NCBI GenBank assembly: GCA_003226295.1 | Contig: CP029803.1 | Coordinates: forward strand, 2,051,001 to 2,115,000 | DNA from: Candidatus Moanabacter tarae | GTDB taxonomy: Bacteria; Verrucomicrobiota; Verrucomicrobiia; Opitutales; UBA2987 | DNA: 64,000 nucleotides | Direction of reading: 5' to 3' | In this document: piece after piece, positions 54,582 through 63,709 of the stretch | Position numbering within the stretch: position 1 is the stretch's first letter | How the letters are laid out: each line of letters opens with the position of its first letter | Made by a program: the position numbers and the translations under genes | Notes under the pieces: generated by a model | What the model was told of the DNA's origin: nothing | What the model saw: the letters and a program-made list of their open reading frames with translations, nothing else | The model's database searches: none

Positions 54582-55385
54582 ATGATTGTTGACAGCCATC
54601 TTCACATTTGGTCGGAAGACACAGAACAATATCCTCGCACTAAAACGCCCTACCCTGGCTCAGTGGAGTTGCTTCTCGAGTACATGGACGAAAGCGGGGT
54701 CGACCGCGCCGTCATAGTCCTACCAGTACATTACCAGTACGACAATCGAATCCTAGCTGATACACTAAAAATTCATGATGGAAAGTTTGCGGGTGTAGGT
54801 GTGGTTTATCCACAAGGACCTTCTGCAGCGGACACCTTGTCACGTCTAGTGGAAGAAGAGGGTATCCGCGGTGTCAGGATTCGGGGGCCGATTGAACCAG
54901 AATGCTTCTGCAAACCTGACACCGAACCACTCTGGAAGCGCGCAACGGAACTTTCAGCAATAATCTGTATACTTGCCACACCGGACCAGGTGCCGGCTAT
55001 GAAGCAAATGATTCAACGGTTTCCCGACGCCACAGTCGTAATTGACCACTTTGCCCAAATCCCCGCCGTGGATGGAATTGACTGTGAAGCCTTCCAGACT
55101 TTTCTCAGCCTTTCCGAATTTCCCAAGGTCCACATTAAGTTTTCCGGTCTTCACTACTGGGGTGACCTAGCCTATCCTCACTATCGAGCTCAAAAAAATC
55201 TGCGCGCTGCATTCGATGCCTTCGGAACAAACCGAATTCTCTGGGGGTCAGACTGGCCTCACATTCTTCCTAATGGCGGATACATTAGGTGCCTTAATTT
55301 CGTTGGGCAGGAACTTAATTGGATATCGGATGAGGGGAAAACCGCAATATTAGGCGGTAATTCGCTACGCCTCTGGTGGGACTAA
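54582..55385 (+). CDS. Amidohydrolase-2 family lactonase-like hydrolase
   Basis: 267 residues of the TIM-barrel amidohydrolase_2 family. DSHLHIW gives the metal-binding His6 and His8. VVIDHFAQIP holds a later His, and WGSDWPH the conserved Asp. Members include L-fuconolactonase, L-rhamnono-lactonase and 2-pyrone-4,6-dicarboxylate lactonase. A second family member lies two genes downstream. With dehydrogenases and isomerases alongside, a lactone ring-opening step in sugar-acid breakdown is the best guess. It begins the 54.6-62.2 kb forward island. Confidence 0.88.
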   Translation: MIVDSHLHIWSEDTEQYPRTKTPYPGSVELLLEYMDESGVDRAVIVLPVHYQYDNRILADTLKIHDGKFAGVGVVYPQGPSAADTLSRLVEEEGIRGVRIRGPIEPECFCKPDTEPLWKRATELSAIICILATPDQVPAMKQMIQRFPDATVVIDHFAQIPAVDGIDCEAFQTFLSLSEFPKVHIKFSGLHYWGDLAYPHYRAQKNLRAAFDAFGTNRILWGSDWPHILPNGGYIRCLNFVGQELNWISDEGKTAILGGNSLRLWWD

Positions 55386-55617
55386 GAAGGGACTGTTTAA
55401 CACTGAATCCCCCGAATTCACTACCGACAAAGGAGCATCCTTACGCTATCGGCCACTCCTACATAACTTTTAGTCGTCTAGGCCTAGTCTCCCCGTTTTG
55501 TCCACTGAATCAACATACATTCCATGAAGGACAGAACGGAGCTTGCATTTTTCCTCGCGTCTCTTGGTCATTCAAAATCTAATCTGACAGACGAAACTAA
55601 CTTACAAGCATCATCCT

Positions 55618-56694
55618 ATGGGTCTCGAACAAATTGATATTGTAATCGCGTGTAATCGCAGGGTACGGGAGAATTATCTGGACCCCGACGATTTGAAACG
55701 CCTTGAAGAATTCGCCAATTGGAGGTGGATTGAATTCGAAGGTGGAGGAATCCAGGACGCAAATACTCACCCGGAAGAAAGAGCAAAACTCGCTGGAGAG
55801 CTTCCTGAAACCGTTGCTCTTATCCTCTGCCATGGTGCCCCCAGAATAGACAATGAGCTACTTGCCTGCGCACCGAAGTTGAAACTGATTGGGGAGCTGG
55901 AAGGAGATCGATTTGCCAGTCGGATAGATTTGGAGGCCGCATGGGAGCGAGGCATAAGAACGGTCGACACAACCAACGGTTCCTCTTATCCCGTCGCAGA
56001 ATGGGCACTTGGACTACTTCTCATTTCGATGCGTAATGCGGGTGCTCTTTTTCGCCGGATCATCGCGGGCCAACCCACATGGAAGGAAAGGTCCGAGAGA
56101 GAAACCGACCCCGGCTATTTACACGGCGATCTTTATGGCAAGAGAGTGGGCCTAATTGGTTGTGGCCATATTGGGCGACGTCTCATAAAATTTCTTCGCC
56201 CGTTCGAAGTTGAAATTTGGGTCCATGACCCGTACCTGTCCAGCGAAATGGCCGATGTAGCCGGTTTCCTCCAAACCTCCCTCGATAACGTTCTATCCCA
56301 GTGCGACGCCATCATCTGCCTCGCCCCTCTAACTCCTAAGACGGAAGGTATGATCGGTCGCAGCGAACTGAATCAAATTCCCTCTGGTTCCGTTCTTATT
56401 AATGTATCCCGGGGTCCCATTATCGATTCGGAAGCACTTATCGAGCGTCTCAAGCGTGGGGATATTGTTGCTGGCCTTGACGTTTTTGATCCCGAGCCGA
56501 TCCCGTCAAACAGTGAAATCATTAAACTCGAGAATGTTTTTTTGAGCCCTCATATAGCAGGCGTCACAGCCACCAGTTATCCACGCTTCTTCAAGCTTAT
56601 GGTCGATGAAATAAAACGCTACTATGAGGGACATGGGAATCTCTTCGAACTCACACCACGCTCGCTAGCCAATCGAACTGGAGTGGAGGTATGA
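55618..56694 (+). CDS. D-2-hydroxyacid dehydrogenase (NAD-dependent)
   Basis: 358 residues. The NAD-binding fold is RVGLIGCGHIGRRL (176-189). The catalytic triad of the family is present: Arg265 (VSRGPI), Glu293 (FDPEPIP) and His312 (SPHIAGV). These enzymes interconvert D-2-hydroxy acids and 2-oxo acids (glycerate, lactate, phosphoglycerate or larger). The N-terminal substrate-binding domain is not typical of SerA or GhrB, so the acid is unknown. Placed between two lactonase-like genes. Confidence 0.92.
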   Translation: MGLEQIDIVIACNRRVRENYLDPDDLKRLEEFANWRWIEFEGGGIQDANTHPEERAKLAGELPETVALILCHGAPRIDNELLACAPKLKLIGELEGDRFASRIDLEAAWERGIRTVDTTNGSSYPVAEWALGLLLISMRNAGALFRRIIAGQPTWKERSERETDPGYLHGDLYGKRVGLIGCGHIGRRLIKFLRPFEVEIWVHDPYLSSEMADVAGFLQTSLDNVLSQCDAIICLAPLTPKTEGMIGRSELNQIPSGSVLINVSRGPIIDSEALIERLKRGDIVAGLDVFDPEPIPSNSEIIKLENVFLSPHIAGVTATSYPRFFKLMVDEIKRYYEGHGNLFELTPRSLANRTGVEV

Positions 56695-56780
56695 GAAACT
56701 TCAGACAATCTTGTTCGTTCTCTTTAACATACTCTTCCTAGGTTCTAAATGCGCTCTAGAAAACACAAAGAAGACTCATC

Positions 56781-57599
56781 ATGATTATCGACACCCATAT
56801 ACACCTCTATGATCCATCTCGAAAGGGAGGAACCCCATGGCCCGAACAGGACGACAAGGTGCTCTATAAGAAAACACTGCCCAGTCGGTGCAAAGAACTT
56901 GCTATCCCAGCCGGAGTCACTGGTGCCATCGTAGTCGAGTGTAGTCATTGGGTCGAAGATAATCAATGGGTCCTCGACCTGGCTAAGGAAGATCCTTTCA
57001 TCTTTGGCCTAGTCGGAAACTTGGACGCTAACGACGAGCGCTTCCGGGACCTCATCTCCCGGTTTTCTCAAGACCCCGTATTCCGCGGAATACGGGCACG
57101 TCTCTGGGAGCCAGACCATATTGATGCTCTTCGTCTCCTCGCTGACTGTAACCTATCGTTCGACTGTGGACTAACCGAGGAAACGGTAAAAATCGCCAGC
57201 AAAATTCCAGATCTTCGGATAATTGTAAATCACAGTGCTGGACTCCCCATGGAAGGAAATACTCCCGATCAAGATCAGATTGCTCTCATGCAAGAAGCTG
57301 CCTCATACCCCAATGTTTTCTGCAAACTCTCTGGCATGATGGACCTCAGATGCAAAATACGGCCGGCGCCAACCGATGTTTCCCATTATGCTCCCGTCCT
57401 CGACCTTATTTGGGAAGCCTTCGGCGAAGACCGCATGATATTCGGGAGCGACTGGCCGGTTTCTGACTATAGCCAACGGAGTTATGGGGAAGTTCTCGAA
57501 CTCGCGCAGGAATATATTCGATCAAAATCTGAATCCGCCTACGAGAAAGTATTCTGCGAGAACTCAAGGGAAGCATATAGGTGGATCGATCGCCGCTAA
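56781..57599 (+). CDS. Amidohydrolase-2 family lactonase-like hydrolase, second copy
   Basis: 272 residues. DTHIHLYDP provides the His pair near the start, IIVNHSAGLP another His, and FGSDWPVSDY the conserved Asp. FCKLSGMMDL is typical of the fuconolactonase branch. It resembles the first copy in fold but they share little sequence outside motifs, so they may act on different lactones. It starts 86 bp after the D-2-hydroxyacid dehydrogenase gene, and the isomerase gene follows after 56 bp. Confidence 0.9.
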   Translation: MIIDTHIHLYDPSRKGGTPWPEQDDKVLYKKTLPSRCKELAIPAGVTGAIVVECSHWVEDNQWVLDLAKEDPFIFGLVGNLDANDERFRDLISRFSQDPVFRGIRARLWEPDHIDALRLLADCNLSFDCGLTEETVKIASKIPDLRIIVNHSAGLPMEGNTPDQDQIALMQEAASYPNVFCKLSGMMDLRCKIRPAPTDVSHYAPVLDLIWEAFGEDRMIFGSDWPVSDYSQRSYGEVLELAQEYIRSKSESAYEKVFCENSREAYRWIDRR

Positions 57600-57655
57600 A
57601 ATAGCTTTATTCTAAAAAACCCTTTCTTGAAGCTCGTAATTCGAAACTTTCTCAT

Positions 57656-58447
57656 ATGCTACTCTCCGGTCTGCTATCCGTCACTTTCCGCAGACTCCAT
57701 CCCGACAAGATCATTGACCTTGTTCAGAGGGCCAGCTTAAGTGGTATCGAATGGGGAGGCGATATCCACATCCCACATGGGGACCTTAAGCGAGCCCAAG
57801 AAACCCGCCGCCGAACTGAGAACGCCGGACTCCAAATTTTCGCCTACGGATCTTATTACCGATCAGTGGCAAGCGAAGAAGAGGGACTCTCCTTCAACAC
57901 CATCCTCGAAACGGCCATTGCTCTAGGAGCACCAATTATTCGGATTTGGGCTGGCCGGAGAGGTTCGGCTGAAGTCGACCGGAAATACCGTACATTAATT
58001 GCCGAGAATATTCGAGCAATTGGAAACACGACCCAGGCCCAGAACATTCAAGTTGTTCTCGAATTTCACAGCAATACCCTAACGGATAGTGCGGATTCAG
58101 CTCTATGTCTCATTCGCGAAGTGGCCCATCCCAACATTAAACTCTCTTGGCAACCCCCTCATGCCGAATCTACTGGAATTCGACTGGAAGGCCTAAAGAA
58201 AATCCTGCCCTACCTGTTAAATCTCCACGTTTTTCATTGGAAATCAGGAAATGGGAAATTAGATCGCAGACCTCTCAATGAAGGTGTCGACGACTGGACA
58301 ACTTATCTGAAGGTCGTCAACAGCCCCTTTCGTCAATGCGCAGCGATGCTCGAATTCGTTCGCGGGGATAGCCCCGATCAATTCCTCCAAGACGCCGACA
58401 CCCTCAGACAACTTATCGAGAATGTTTCTACAGGATCGGCCCAATAA
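57656..58447 (+). CDS. Sugar phosphate isomerase/epimerase-like TIM barrel protein
   Basis: 263 residues of the AP-endonuclease-2/xylose-isomerase-like barrel. Acidic and His metal-binding positions are GIEWGGDIHIP, VVLEFHSNTL (Glu, His), and a late NLHVFHWKSG and MLEFVRG. Members isomerise or epimerise sugars, inosose or keto acids. No DNA-repair features. In the midst of lactonase and oxidoreductase genes, it should work on a polyol or sugar intermediate. A weak hairpin (GGTTGG/CCAACC, 58465-58484) follows. Confidence 0.87.
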   Translation: MLLSGLLSVTFRRLHPDKIIDLVQRASLSGIEWGGDIHIPHGDLKRAQETRRRTENAGLQIFAYGSYYRSVASEEEGLSFNTILETAIALGAPIIRIWAGRRGSAEVDRKYRTLIAENIRAIGNTTQAQNIQVVLEFHSNTLTDSADSALCLIREVAHPNIKLSWQPPHAESTGIRLEGLKKILPYLLNLHVFHWKSGNGKLDRRPLNEGVDDWTTYLKVVNSPFRQCAAMLEFVRGDSPDQFLQDADTLRQLIENVSTGSAQ

Positions 58448-58587
58448 GTCTCCTTTTAAATGGAGGTTGGCCTTTCCACCAACCAATTCACCACAAATCC
58501 TACCGGCATGGTTAAAGTAATGCCTTAAACTAGAACCGGTCGTTGACAGCTATACCATCGGCCGCAAAGTTGTGAGCAGGTAGAATC

Positions 58588-59583
58588 ATGTATAAAAAAA
58601 TTCGATGGGCTCAATACGGCACAAAACACGGCCACGCGGCAGGAAAACTTCTAGCTTTGCAGAGGAATCCCCAGGTCGAGGTAATTGGTGTATATGAACC
58701 GGACCCGAATAGAAGGGAAGAAGTTTCCAATCAGAAGGGGCCCTTTTCCTCCTGCAACTGGTTTAATGATCCGAGCCAGATATTGGACGACGCCTCAATC
58801 GTCGCAGTAGCGTCGGAAGGTTCCAATTCTGAAAGTCTCGACCAAACCGAAAGCTTAATTGAAGCTGGGAAACACGTTTGGTATGATAAGCCGGCCGGAA
58901 ATAACTGGCAACAATGGCAGCGTATCGTTCGTACCACGGAAGAAAGGAGCCTTCATATTCAAATGGGGTACATGCTCCGTTATCACCCGTCCTTCAAGCG
59001 TATTGCTAAATGGGCTCGCAGTGGACTTCTCGGTGAGATCACCTCTGTCCGAGGCCACATGTCATCTTCCATCAGTAAAGAGAAAGTGGAGCCACTCAAA
59101 GTTTTCAAAGGAGGTATCTTCTTTGATCTTGGAGCCCATATGCTTGACCAAGTCATCTGGCTTCTGGGCCGCCCGGAGAAAATCACACCGTTTTTTCGTA
59201 CCGACAGCGATGCGGTCGGTGTAGTGGATAATTCTCTCGCCGTGTTTGAGACCACCAATGCAATAGCATATATAGACATCTCTTCCTTTGAGACGAAGCC
59301 GGCAGCTCGACGCTTTGAGGTTTACGGAACACAAGGTAGTGCCATCATCTTAGAACCATTTGAACCAGGCCCACAAATTCGGCTTTGCCTCGATCAAGCC
59401 CGCGGAGGATATTCTGAAGGCGAGCAGATTGTGCGAGAAGAGAACCGATCCCGCCAAGATCTATATGAACTCGAGCTCGCGGCTTTCCTTGCTTCAATCT
59501 CAGGCGACCAGGAACCCGACCGACCCCTGTCTCACGAATTGCTGGTTCAGGAAATTCTCCTTCGGACCTGCGATTACCTCTAG
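58588..59583 (+). CDS. Gfo/Idh/MocA-family oxidoreductase
   Basis: 331 residues. The start RWAQYGTKHGHAAGK replaces the usual Gly-rich motif with GTKHGH. DKP (100-102) stands where EKP is common, keeping the Lys. The C-terminal domain has FDLGAHMLDQVIWLLG, with the His used by the family. NAD(P)-linked sugar or polyol oxidation is expected. The relaxed glycine motif is like that of other heparin or inositol-type members but I cannot assign a substrate. A different subfamily from the copy at 12765. Confidence 0.9.
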   Translation: MYKKIRWAQYGTKHGHAAGKLLALQRNPQVEVIGVYEPDPNRREEVSNQKGPFSSCNWFNDPSQILDDASIVAVASEGSNSESLDQTESLIEAGKHVWYDKPAGNNWQQWQRIVRTTEERSLHIQMGYMLRYHPSFKRIAKWARSGLLGEITSVRGHMSSSISKEKVEPLKVFKGGIFFDLGAHMLDQVIWLLGRPEKITPFFRTDSDAVGVVDNSLAVFETTNAIAYIDISSFETKPAARRFEVYGTQGSAIILEPFEPGPQIRLCLDQARGGYSEGEQIVREENRSRQDLYELELAAFLASISGDQEPDRPLSHELLVQEILLRTCDYL

Positions 59584-59701
59584 CCAAAAAATCTAACAAA
59601 ATTTCCGCAATCAAAACCTCCTGGGATTATCAAAAGGTCCGTTCCCATAAAAATTCACTTGAAGTGGAAATAACAAAGGTGGGCATCGTTCATAGCTCTT
59701 A

Positions 59702-59729
59702 TTGACGACTTGTTTCCAGTTTGTATGGT
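59702..59729 (+). promoter_or_regulatory. Possible promoter just before the DegT gene
   Basis: TTGACG, 16 bases, TATGGT. If used, transcription would start near 59736, only a few bases from the ATG at 59738, giving an almost leaderless message. No Shine-Dalgarno site is seen for this gene, which fits. The -10 is weak. Confidence 0.25.
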
Positions 59730-59737
59730 AAACTCCC

Positions 59738-60979
59738 ATGGATCTTGCGATTAGGGGAGGCTCCCCGGTCACTGATAAACACTTTCCCTCTTGGCCTGTT
59801 TCCGGTGAGGAAGAACGCTCGGGGCTACTTCGCGTGCTTGAAAGCGGAGAGTGGGGATCAACCGGGGGGATGGAGGTATCCCAATTTGAAGGCTCCTTCG
59901 CCGAATATCATCGAGCCGAATTTGGCATTGCCACATCGAGCGGCACCGCAGCTCTCAGCATCGCTTTGCGAGCAGCAGGAATCGGACCCGGAGATGAGGT
60001 GCTTGTCCCAGCGTACACCTTTGTCGCCTCCGCTACGCCCATACTCGATGTCCTTGCCAAACCGGTCTTCGTAGATATTGAACCAGACACCCTGAATATT
60101 GAACCAGCGGCTGTTGAGGAAGCGCTCACTACGCGGACTAAGGCCATTCTCCCGGTTCATTTTGCCGGGAGACCCGCCCCTATGGGCCCACTCAGGAATA
60201 TAGCAAGAGACAATGATCTGATCATCATCGAGGACGCTTGCCAGGCTTGGGGAGCTGAATATAGAAAGACTTCAGTAGGAACGCTGGGGAGTGCGGGTTG
60301 TTTTAGCTTCCAGTCTTCTAAGAACATCTCCAGCGGAGAGGGAGGAATGATTCTTACGAACAATCTTGGTATTGCCCGACTAAGTCGCAGCATTTCCGAT
60401 TGCGGGAGGACTGCAGTTGGTCCCTGGTATGAACACGAAAACTATGGCGGAAACTATCGCTTAACCGAGTTCCAAGGGGCTCTTCTTCGAGCACAACTCG
60501 ATCGCTATCCTTCCCTCCACAAAAAGAGAGAGAATGCCGCTTGTTTTCTCTCATCCGAAATCAGGGGAATCAAAGGCTACCTGAATCTTGCTCCACTTGA
60601 TAAACACTCGCGGTCGGCCTGGCATCTGTTCTGCCTCCGCCTCGACACAGACGCCTGGGGGGGGATTACAAAAGAAGAGGTTGTGAATGCTATACGAGCC
60701 GAAGGCATCCCAATCAGTCCCGGCTATCAATTGCCCGTTTACAAACAACCATTTTTCACCGAAGGAAATTTCGGGCCGCACGGGGGACCACCTTCCTTCT
60801 ATGAAAATAATTTACCTGACTTCAACCGATTCTCCCTACCTAACACTGAAAGAGCCTGTTCCCAGGAAGCGCTTTGGCTAACACAAAATTTGCTTCTAGC
60901 TGACAAAAAGATGCTAGAACTTATTATCGAGGCCCTCTCCAAAGTCTTTCAATTCCGCGACCGAATTCCCCGAATGTAG
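59738..60979 (+). CDS. DegT/DnrJ/EryC1/StrS-family PLP aminotransferase
   Basis: 413 residues. Lys195 in FSFQSSKNISSGEGG forms the PLP aldimine; Asp166 and Gln169 (IEDACQAWGAEY) contact the ring. GWEGST-like start (GEWGSTGG) and YTFVASATPIL are typical. These enzymes transaminate keto sugars or keto-inositols, usually in antibiotics or surface sugars, but here the neighbours look catabolic. The QSSK version is nearer to the inosamine and AHBA-synthase-type branch than to perosamine synthases; that is a loose impression. Confidence 0.92.
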   Translation: MDLAIRGGSPVTDKHFPSWPVSGEEERSGLLRVLESGEWGSTGGMEVSQFEGSFAEYHRAEFGIATSSGTAALSIALRAAGIGPGDEVLVPAYTFVASATPILDVLAKPVFVDIEPDTLNIEPAAVEEALTTRTKAILPVHFAGRPAPMGPLRNIARDNDLIIIEDACQAWGAEYRKTSVGTLGSAGCFSFQSSKNISSGEGGMILTNNLGIARLSRSISDCGRTAVGPWYEHENYGGNYRLTEFQGALLRAQLDRYPSLHKKRENAACFLSSEIRGIKGYLNLAPLDKHSRSAWHLFCLRLDTDAWGGITKEEVVNAIRAEGIPISPGYQLPVYKQPFFTEGNFGPHGGPPSFYENNLPDFNRFSLPNTERACSQEALWLTQNLLLADKKMLELIIEALSKVFQFRDRIPRM

Positions 60980-61147
60980 ATAATCAAATCGTCGCAAAAG
61001 GCCGAGGACAAAAGGCCAAGATTTACCAACCGCCAAGATCCTAATTCATCCGCCGAACACTTGTCCGTAATCTTGCTTAAAGACCTAAAATATGATGGGC
61101 TGGGAATTCAGTCCTAAGAAATATGAGCTCTAACTCCCATTAGAATT

Positions 61148-62158
61148 ATGCAACCTTTCCTTGACTCTAAAAATGTAATAGAAAACAGCGCTGAGCTTGC
61201 CCGGCGTCTCCAGCGCGACGGTTACCTTTTTATTTCATCGCTCCTTCCCTCTAAGCCCCTCGAAGAATTGCGTCTCAAGAATCTTCAAGTGGCTCGGAAC
61301 GCAGGCTGGATCCAGTCGGAAACTCCGCTGAATGAAGCCGTTGCAGAACTTGATAGTTTCTGCGTCGAACCGGAACCAACCTACATGAAGCAATACCAAG
61401 AAATGTATTGCCTGCCCGAATTTCATGCCTTGCAGCACAGACGGGAGTTGGTTGATTTATTGCAGAATATCCTCGGTGAAACAGTCCTCCCTCATCCGCG
61501 TATTATTGGTCGCACCATATTCCCTAGTTTTGAGGCCTACACAACTCCACCTCATCAGGACTTCATTCCGATCCAAGGAACTCCGGACACCTACACTGCG
61601 TGGATCCCTCTAAGCGATCTACCTCCCGAAATGGGAGGCCTCCAGATCGCCTCTGGCTCACACCGAAAAGGTGTCTACGATTTTAAGCCAGCCATGGGAG
61701 CAGGCGGCCTCGAAGTAACCGATCCTCTAGACGGCACCTGGGTAACCAATCCGTTTTCGCAAGGCGATGTGTTGTTCTTTCACAGTATGGTGGTCCATAA
61801 AGGCGTTCCCAATCGAAGTAATAAGTTGCGCATGTCCATTGACGCCCGCTACCAAAAAGTTAGTGACCCGATTGCTCCCGGCAGTCTCGAACCCCACACC
61901 AAACCCCAAACCTGGGAAAACATCTACGCCCGATGGCATAAGCGCAGCTATTTAAATTACTACTGGAAAAAATGGGATTTGCAGATGGTCGATTATGACG
62001 ACAGCTATCACGAAAAAAGAGACGCCATGGCCTTTAAAATGGCTGAGAACGGTGACCCAGTGGCGCGTTCCGCACTGCAGCGCATAATTGCCCGCGATAA
62101 AAACCCCGGGAAACGGCAGCGCGCTCAAAAGCTACTCAAAGTGATGGACACAAATTAA
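61148..62158 (+). CDS. Phytanoyl-CoA dioxygenase (PhyH) family Fe(II)/2-oxoglutarate oxygenase
   Basis: 336 residues. The iron facial triad is His136, Asp138 (PPHQDFIP) and His217 (MVVHKGVP). Arg228 (LRMSIDARY) should bind 2-oxoglutarate. GGLQIASGSHRKG is a further mark of the family. These oxygenases hydroxylate small molecules, fatty acyl groups, ectoine or phosphonates. PhyH paralogues are often plentiful in marine Verrucomicrobia and Planctomycetes with unknown substrates. It starts 168 bp after the DegT gene. The next gene, an exported protein, begins 16 bp after its stop. Confidence 0.92.
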   Translation: MQPFLDSKNVIENSAELARRLQRDGYLFISSLLPSKPLEELRLKNLQVARNAGWIQSETPLNEAVAELDSFCVEPEPTYMKQYQEMYCLPEFHALQHRRELVDLLQNILGETVLPHPRIIGRTIFPSFEAYTTPPHQDFIPIQGTPDTYTAWIPLSDLPPEMGGLQIASGSHRKGVYDFKPAMGAGGLEVTDPLDGTWVTNPFSQGDVLFFHSMVVHKGVPNRSNKLRMSIDARYQKVSDPIAPGSLEPHTKPQTWENIYARWHKRSYLNYYWKKWDLQMVDYDDSYHEKRDAMAFKMAENGDPVARSALQRIIARDKNPGKRQRAQKLLKVMDTN

Positions 62159-62174
62159 GTTATCGAAAGGCCAT

Positions 62175-62657
62175 ATGTACAAAATCCCATCGACCATTTT
62201 CTTTGTTTCTCTAATGGTCTGCTCCCATAGCGGAACACTGAGCAAAGAATTTCATTTCCAATCCCAGCACATCAATGTCGCCACCAAGTTCGAAACCGTT
62301 AATGTGGAAGACGAACCAGGTCATGTTATCGCCTTCTTTGAAGCAAAAGGGGTGGGTTCTCGTCTCAAAGGTCCCATCGAACCACCCTATAAGATTGAAA
62401 TCTGGGGTTCAGGGGACTACCGCAATGACGGAACGGGGACAGGCCAAGGCTACGGCAAATTCATCTTTTCCGATGGCTCCTCATATTATGAAAAGTGGTC
62501 CAGCAACCTGAAAGACGGACACGACGTTGGAACCGCCGTTTACTACAACGGAACCGGCCGATTCAAGGGCATTAAGGGAGGCAGCAAATTCGACTGCCTC
62601 CCGATGGGCGACCGCTTCATTTGCGAAGTGGAAGGCAAAATTGCACTGCCAGATTAA
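62175..62657 (+). CDS. Exported protein, possible small beta-barrel (AOC/dirigent-like)
   Basis: 160 residues. Signal peptide STIFFVSLMVCSHSGTLS, cleaved near residue 23. The mature part is beta-rich and Gly-rich. Late in it, NGTGRFKGIKGGSKFDC resembles the signature of allene-oxide-cyclase/dirigent-like barrels (GTGRFxGxxG). No catalytic residue can be named. Close spacing (16 bp) to the PhyH gene suggests one transcript, which is odd for a cytoplasmic oxygenase. The function is unknown. Confidence 0.7.
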   Translation: MYKIPSTIFFVSLMVCSHSGTLSKEFHFQSQHINVATKFETVNVEDEPGHVIAFFEAKGVGSRLKGPIEPPYKIEIWGSGDYRNDGTGTGQGYGKFIFSDGSSYYEKWSSNLKDGHDVGTAVYYNGTGRFKGIKGGSKFDCLPMGDRFICEVEGKIALPD

Positions 62658-62752
62658 AACCAATTTAACAGAGTTCTACAAATCGCACTGTCACTTCGAT
62701 CGGTGACCATCATCGGATTCAACCCAGTTTCCCCTTGCCTCCCCCATGTCAA

Positions 62753-62784
62753 GGAAGCATCATTGGATGGAAGCATCATTAAAT
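62753..62784 (+). repeat. Tandem 16-bp duplication over the ribosome-binding region
   Basis: Two near-identical 16-bp units, 62753-62768 and 62769-62784, share GGAAGCATCATT exactly. The duplication doubles the purine-rich GGAAG before the ATG at 62783, so it may give the message a second ribosome-loading site. Confidence 0.7.
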
Positions 62785-63568
62785 GAAAACTAAAGTTATA
62801 TTGCCTAAGGACTTCAACAATCGCCTCGTAATTCCAAATGCAGCAGAACGACTCGACGAGGCTTTTGAAGTTGCGGAAAAAATCAGCCAGGCCGGGGTTC
62901 CCTTACTCCCTAATCTCGATCACGCTGCGATCTTTGTCGATCCCCCTCACCTGGTAGCCGGGCCCTTAAAAGAGGTTGGATACGTGGCAGGCTGGGATAA
63001 CCGATGTTACCCATCGCCGGTCGATGAATGCGACTACATTAATGTCCCTTCTGGCCTACCCAATGACAGTCCTTCTCGGCAACAGGGCTGGTTCGATTAC
63101 GTTGCGGTAGTGCATCCGGTCGATGATAAGGCACGAAAACACATGCTGGCCCAGGGCTATGGGAATCCCTTTATTCATCACATGACCTGGGGTATTGCTC
63201 CTCCTGAGAGAGGCGAAGTCGATGATTTTCAGTATACAGCAGAGGTCATTCCCTTTATGGTTGAAACGCGGAAGAAGATAGGGGATGCGGTTGCAGATCA
63301 ACCCGGGACCCTGATTATGGCCTTGCCTGGGGAGGTTATAAAACACCCTGAATTTGAGCAGAAAGCGCATTCTTGGTTCTCAGGCTTGGACGAAGGGGAA
63401 TATCAAGTCGAGGCCATGGAAGGTGGAGGATTTCTTATTCAATTCTTCGTCCTCACCGGTGGACGAATCGAAGTTGCGCTGAGGTTCAATACTAAACAGA
63501 CTTTTAACCCTAAGAGTGTCCATAAAATCTCCGAAGACGAAATCAGCGCCGTCCAGGACACGAAGTAA
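62783..63568 (+). CDS. Uncharacterised cytoplasmic protein
   Basis: 261 residues with no signal peptide or membrane helix. I do not recognise the family. The visible features are a hydrophobic-acidic stretch with LPNLDHAAIFVDPPHLVAG near residue 43, a central FIHHMTWGIAPPERG with two adjacent His and a Trp, and GGGFLIQFFVLTGGRIEVAL near the end. The paired His blocks and beta-rich ends might suit a VOC (glyoxalase-like) metal fold, but I would not press it. It has a duplicated ribosome-binding region. The gene is convergent with a probable symporter gene. Confidence 0.75.
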   Translation: MKTKVILPKDFNNRLVIPNAAERLDEAFEVAEKISQAGVPLLPNLDHAAIFVDPPHLVAGPLKEVGYVAGWDNRCYPSPVDECDYINVPSGLPNDSPSRQQGWFDYVAVVHPVDDKARKHMLAQGYGNPFIHHMTWGIAPPERGEVDDFQYTAEVIPFMVETRKKIGDAVADQPGTLIMALPGEVIKHPEFEQKAHSWFSGLDEGEYQVEAMEGGGFLIQFFVLTGGRIEVALRFNTKQTFNPKSVHKISEDEISAVQDTK

Positions 63569-63709
63569 CGAGGGAATCTGCCCCGCCAGAGTCTTTCCGT
63601 ACTTCTGCTCTCCGACCAGCAGTCGAATGATATCTCAACCCGAATCCGGAATCATAACAGAACAAATTTCCCACCGGGAAACCGAAAATTCTGTTCTTCC
63701 TAAAATGGG

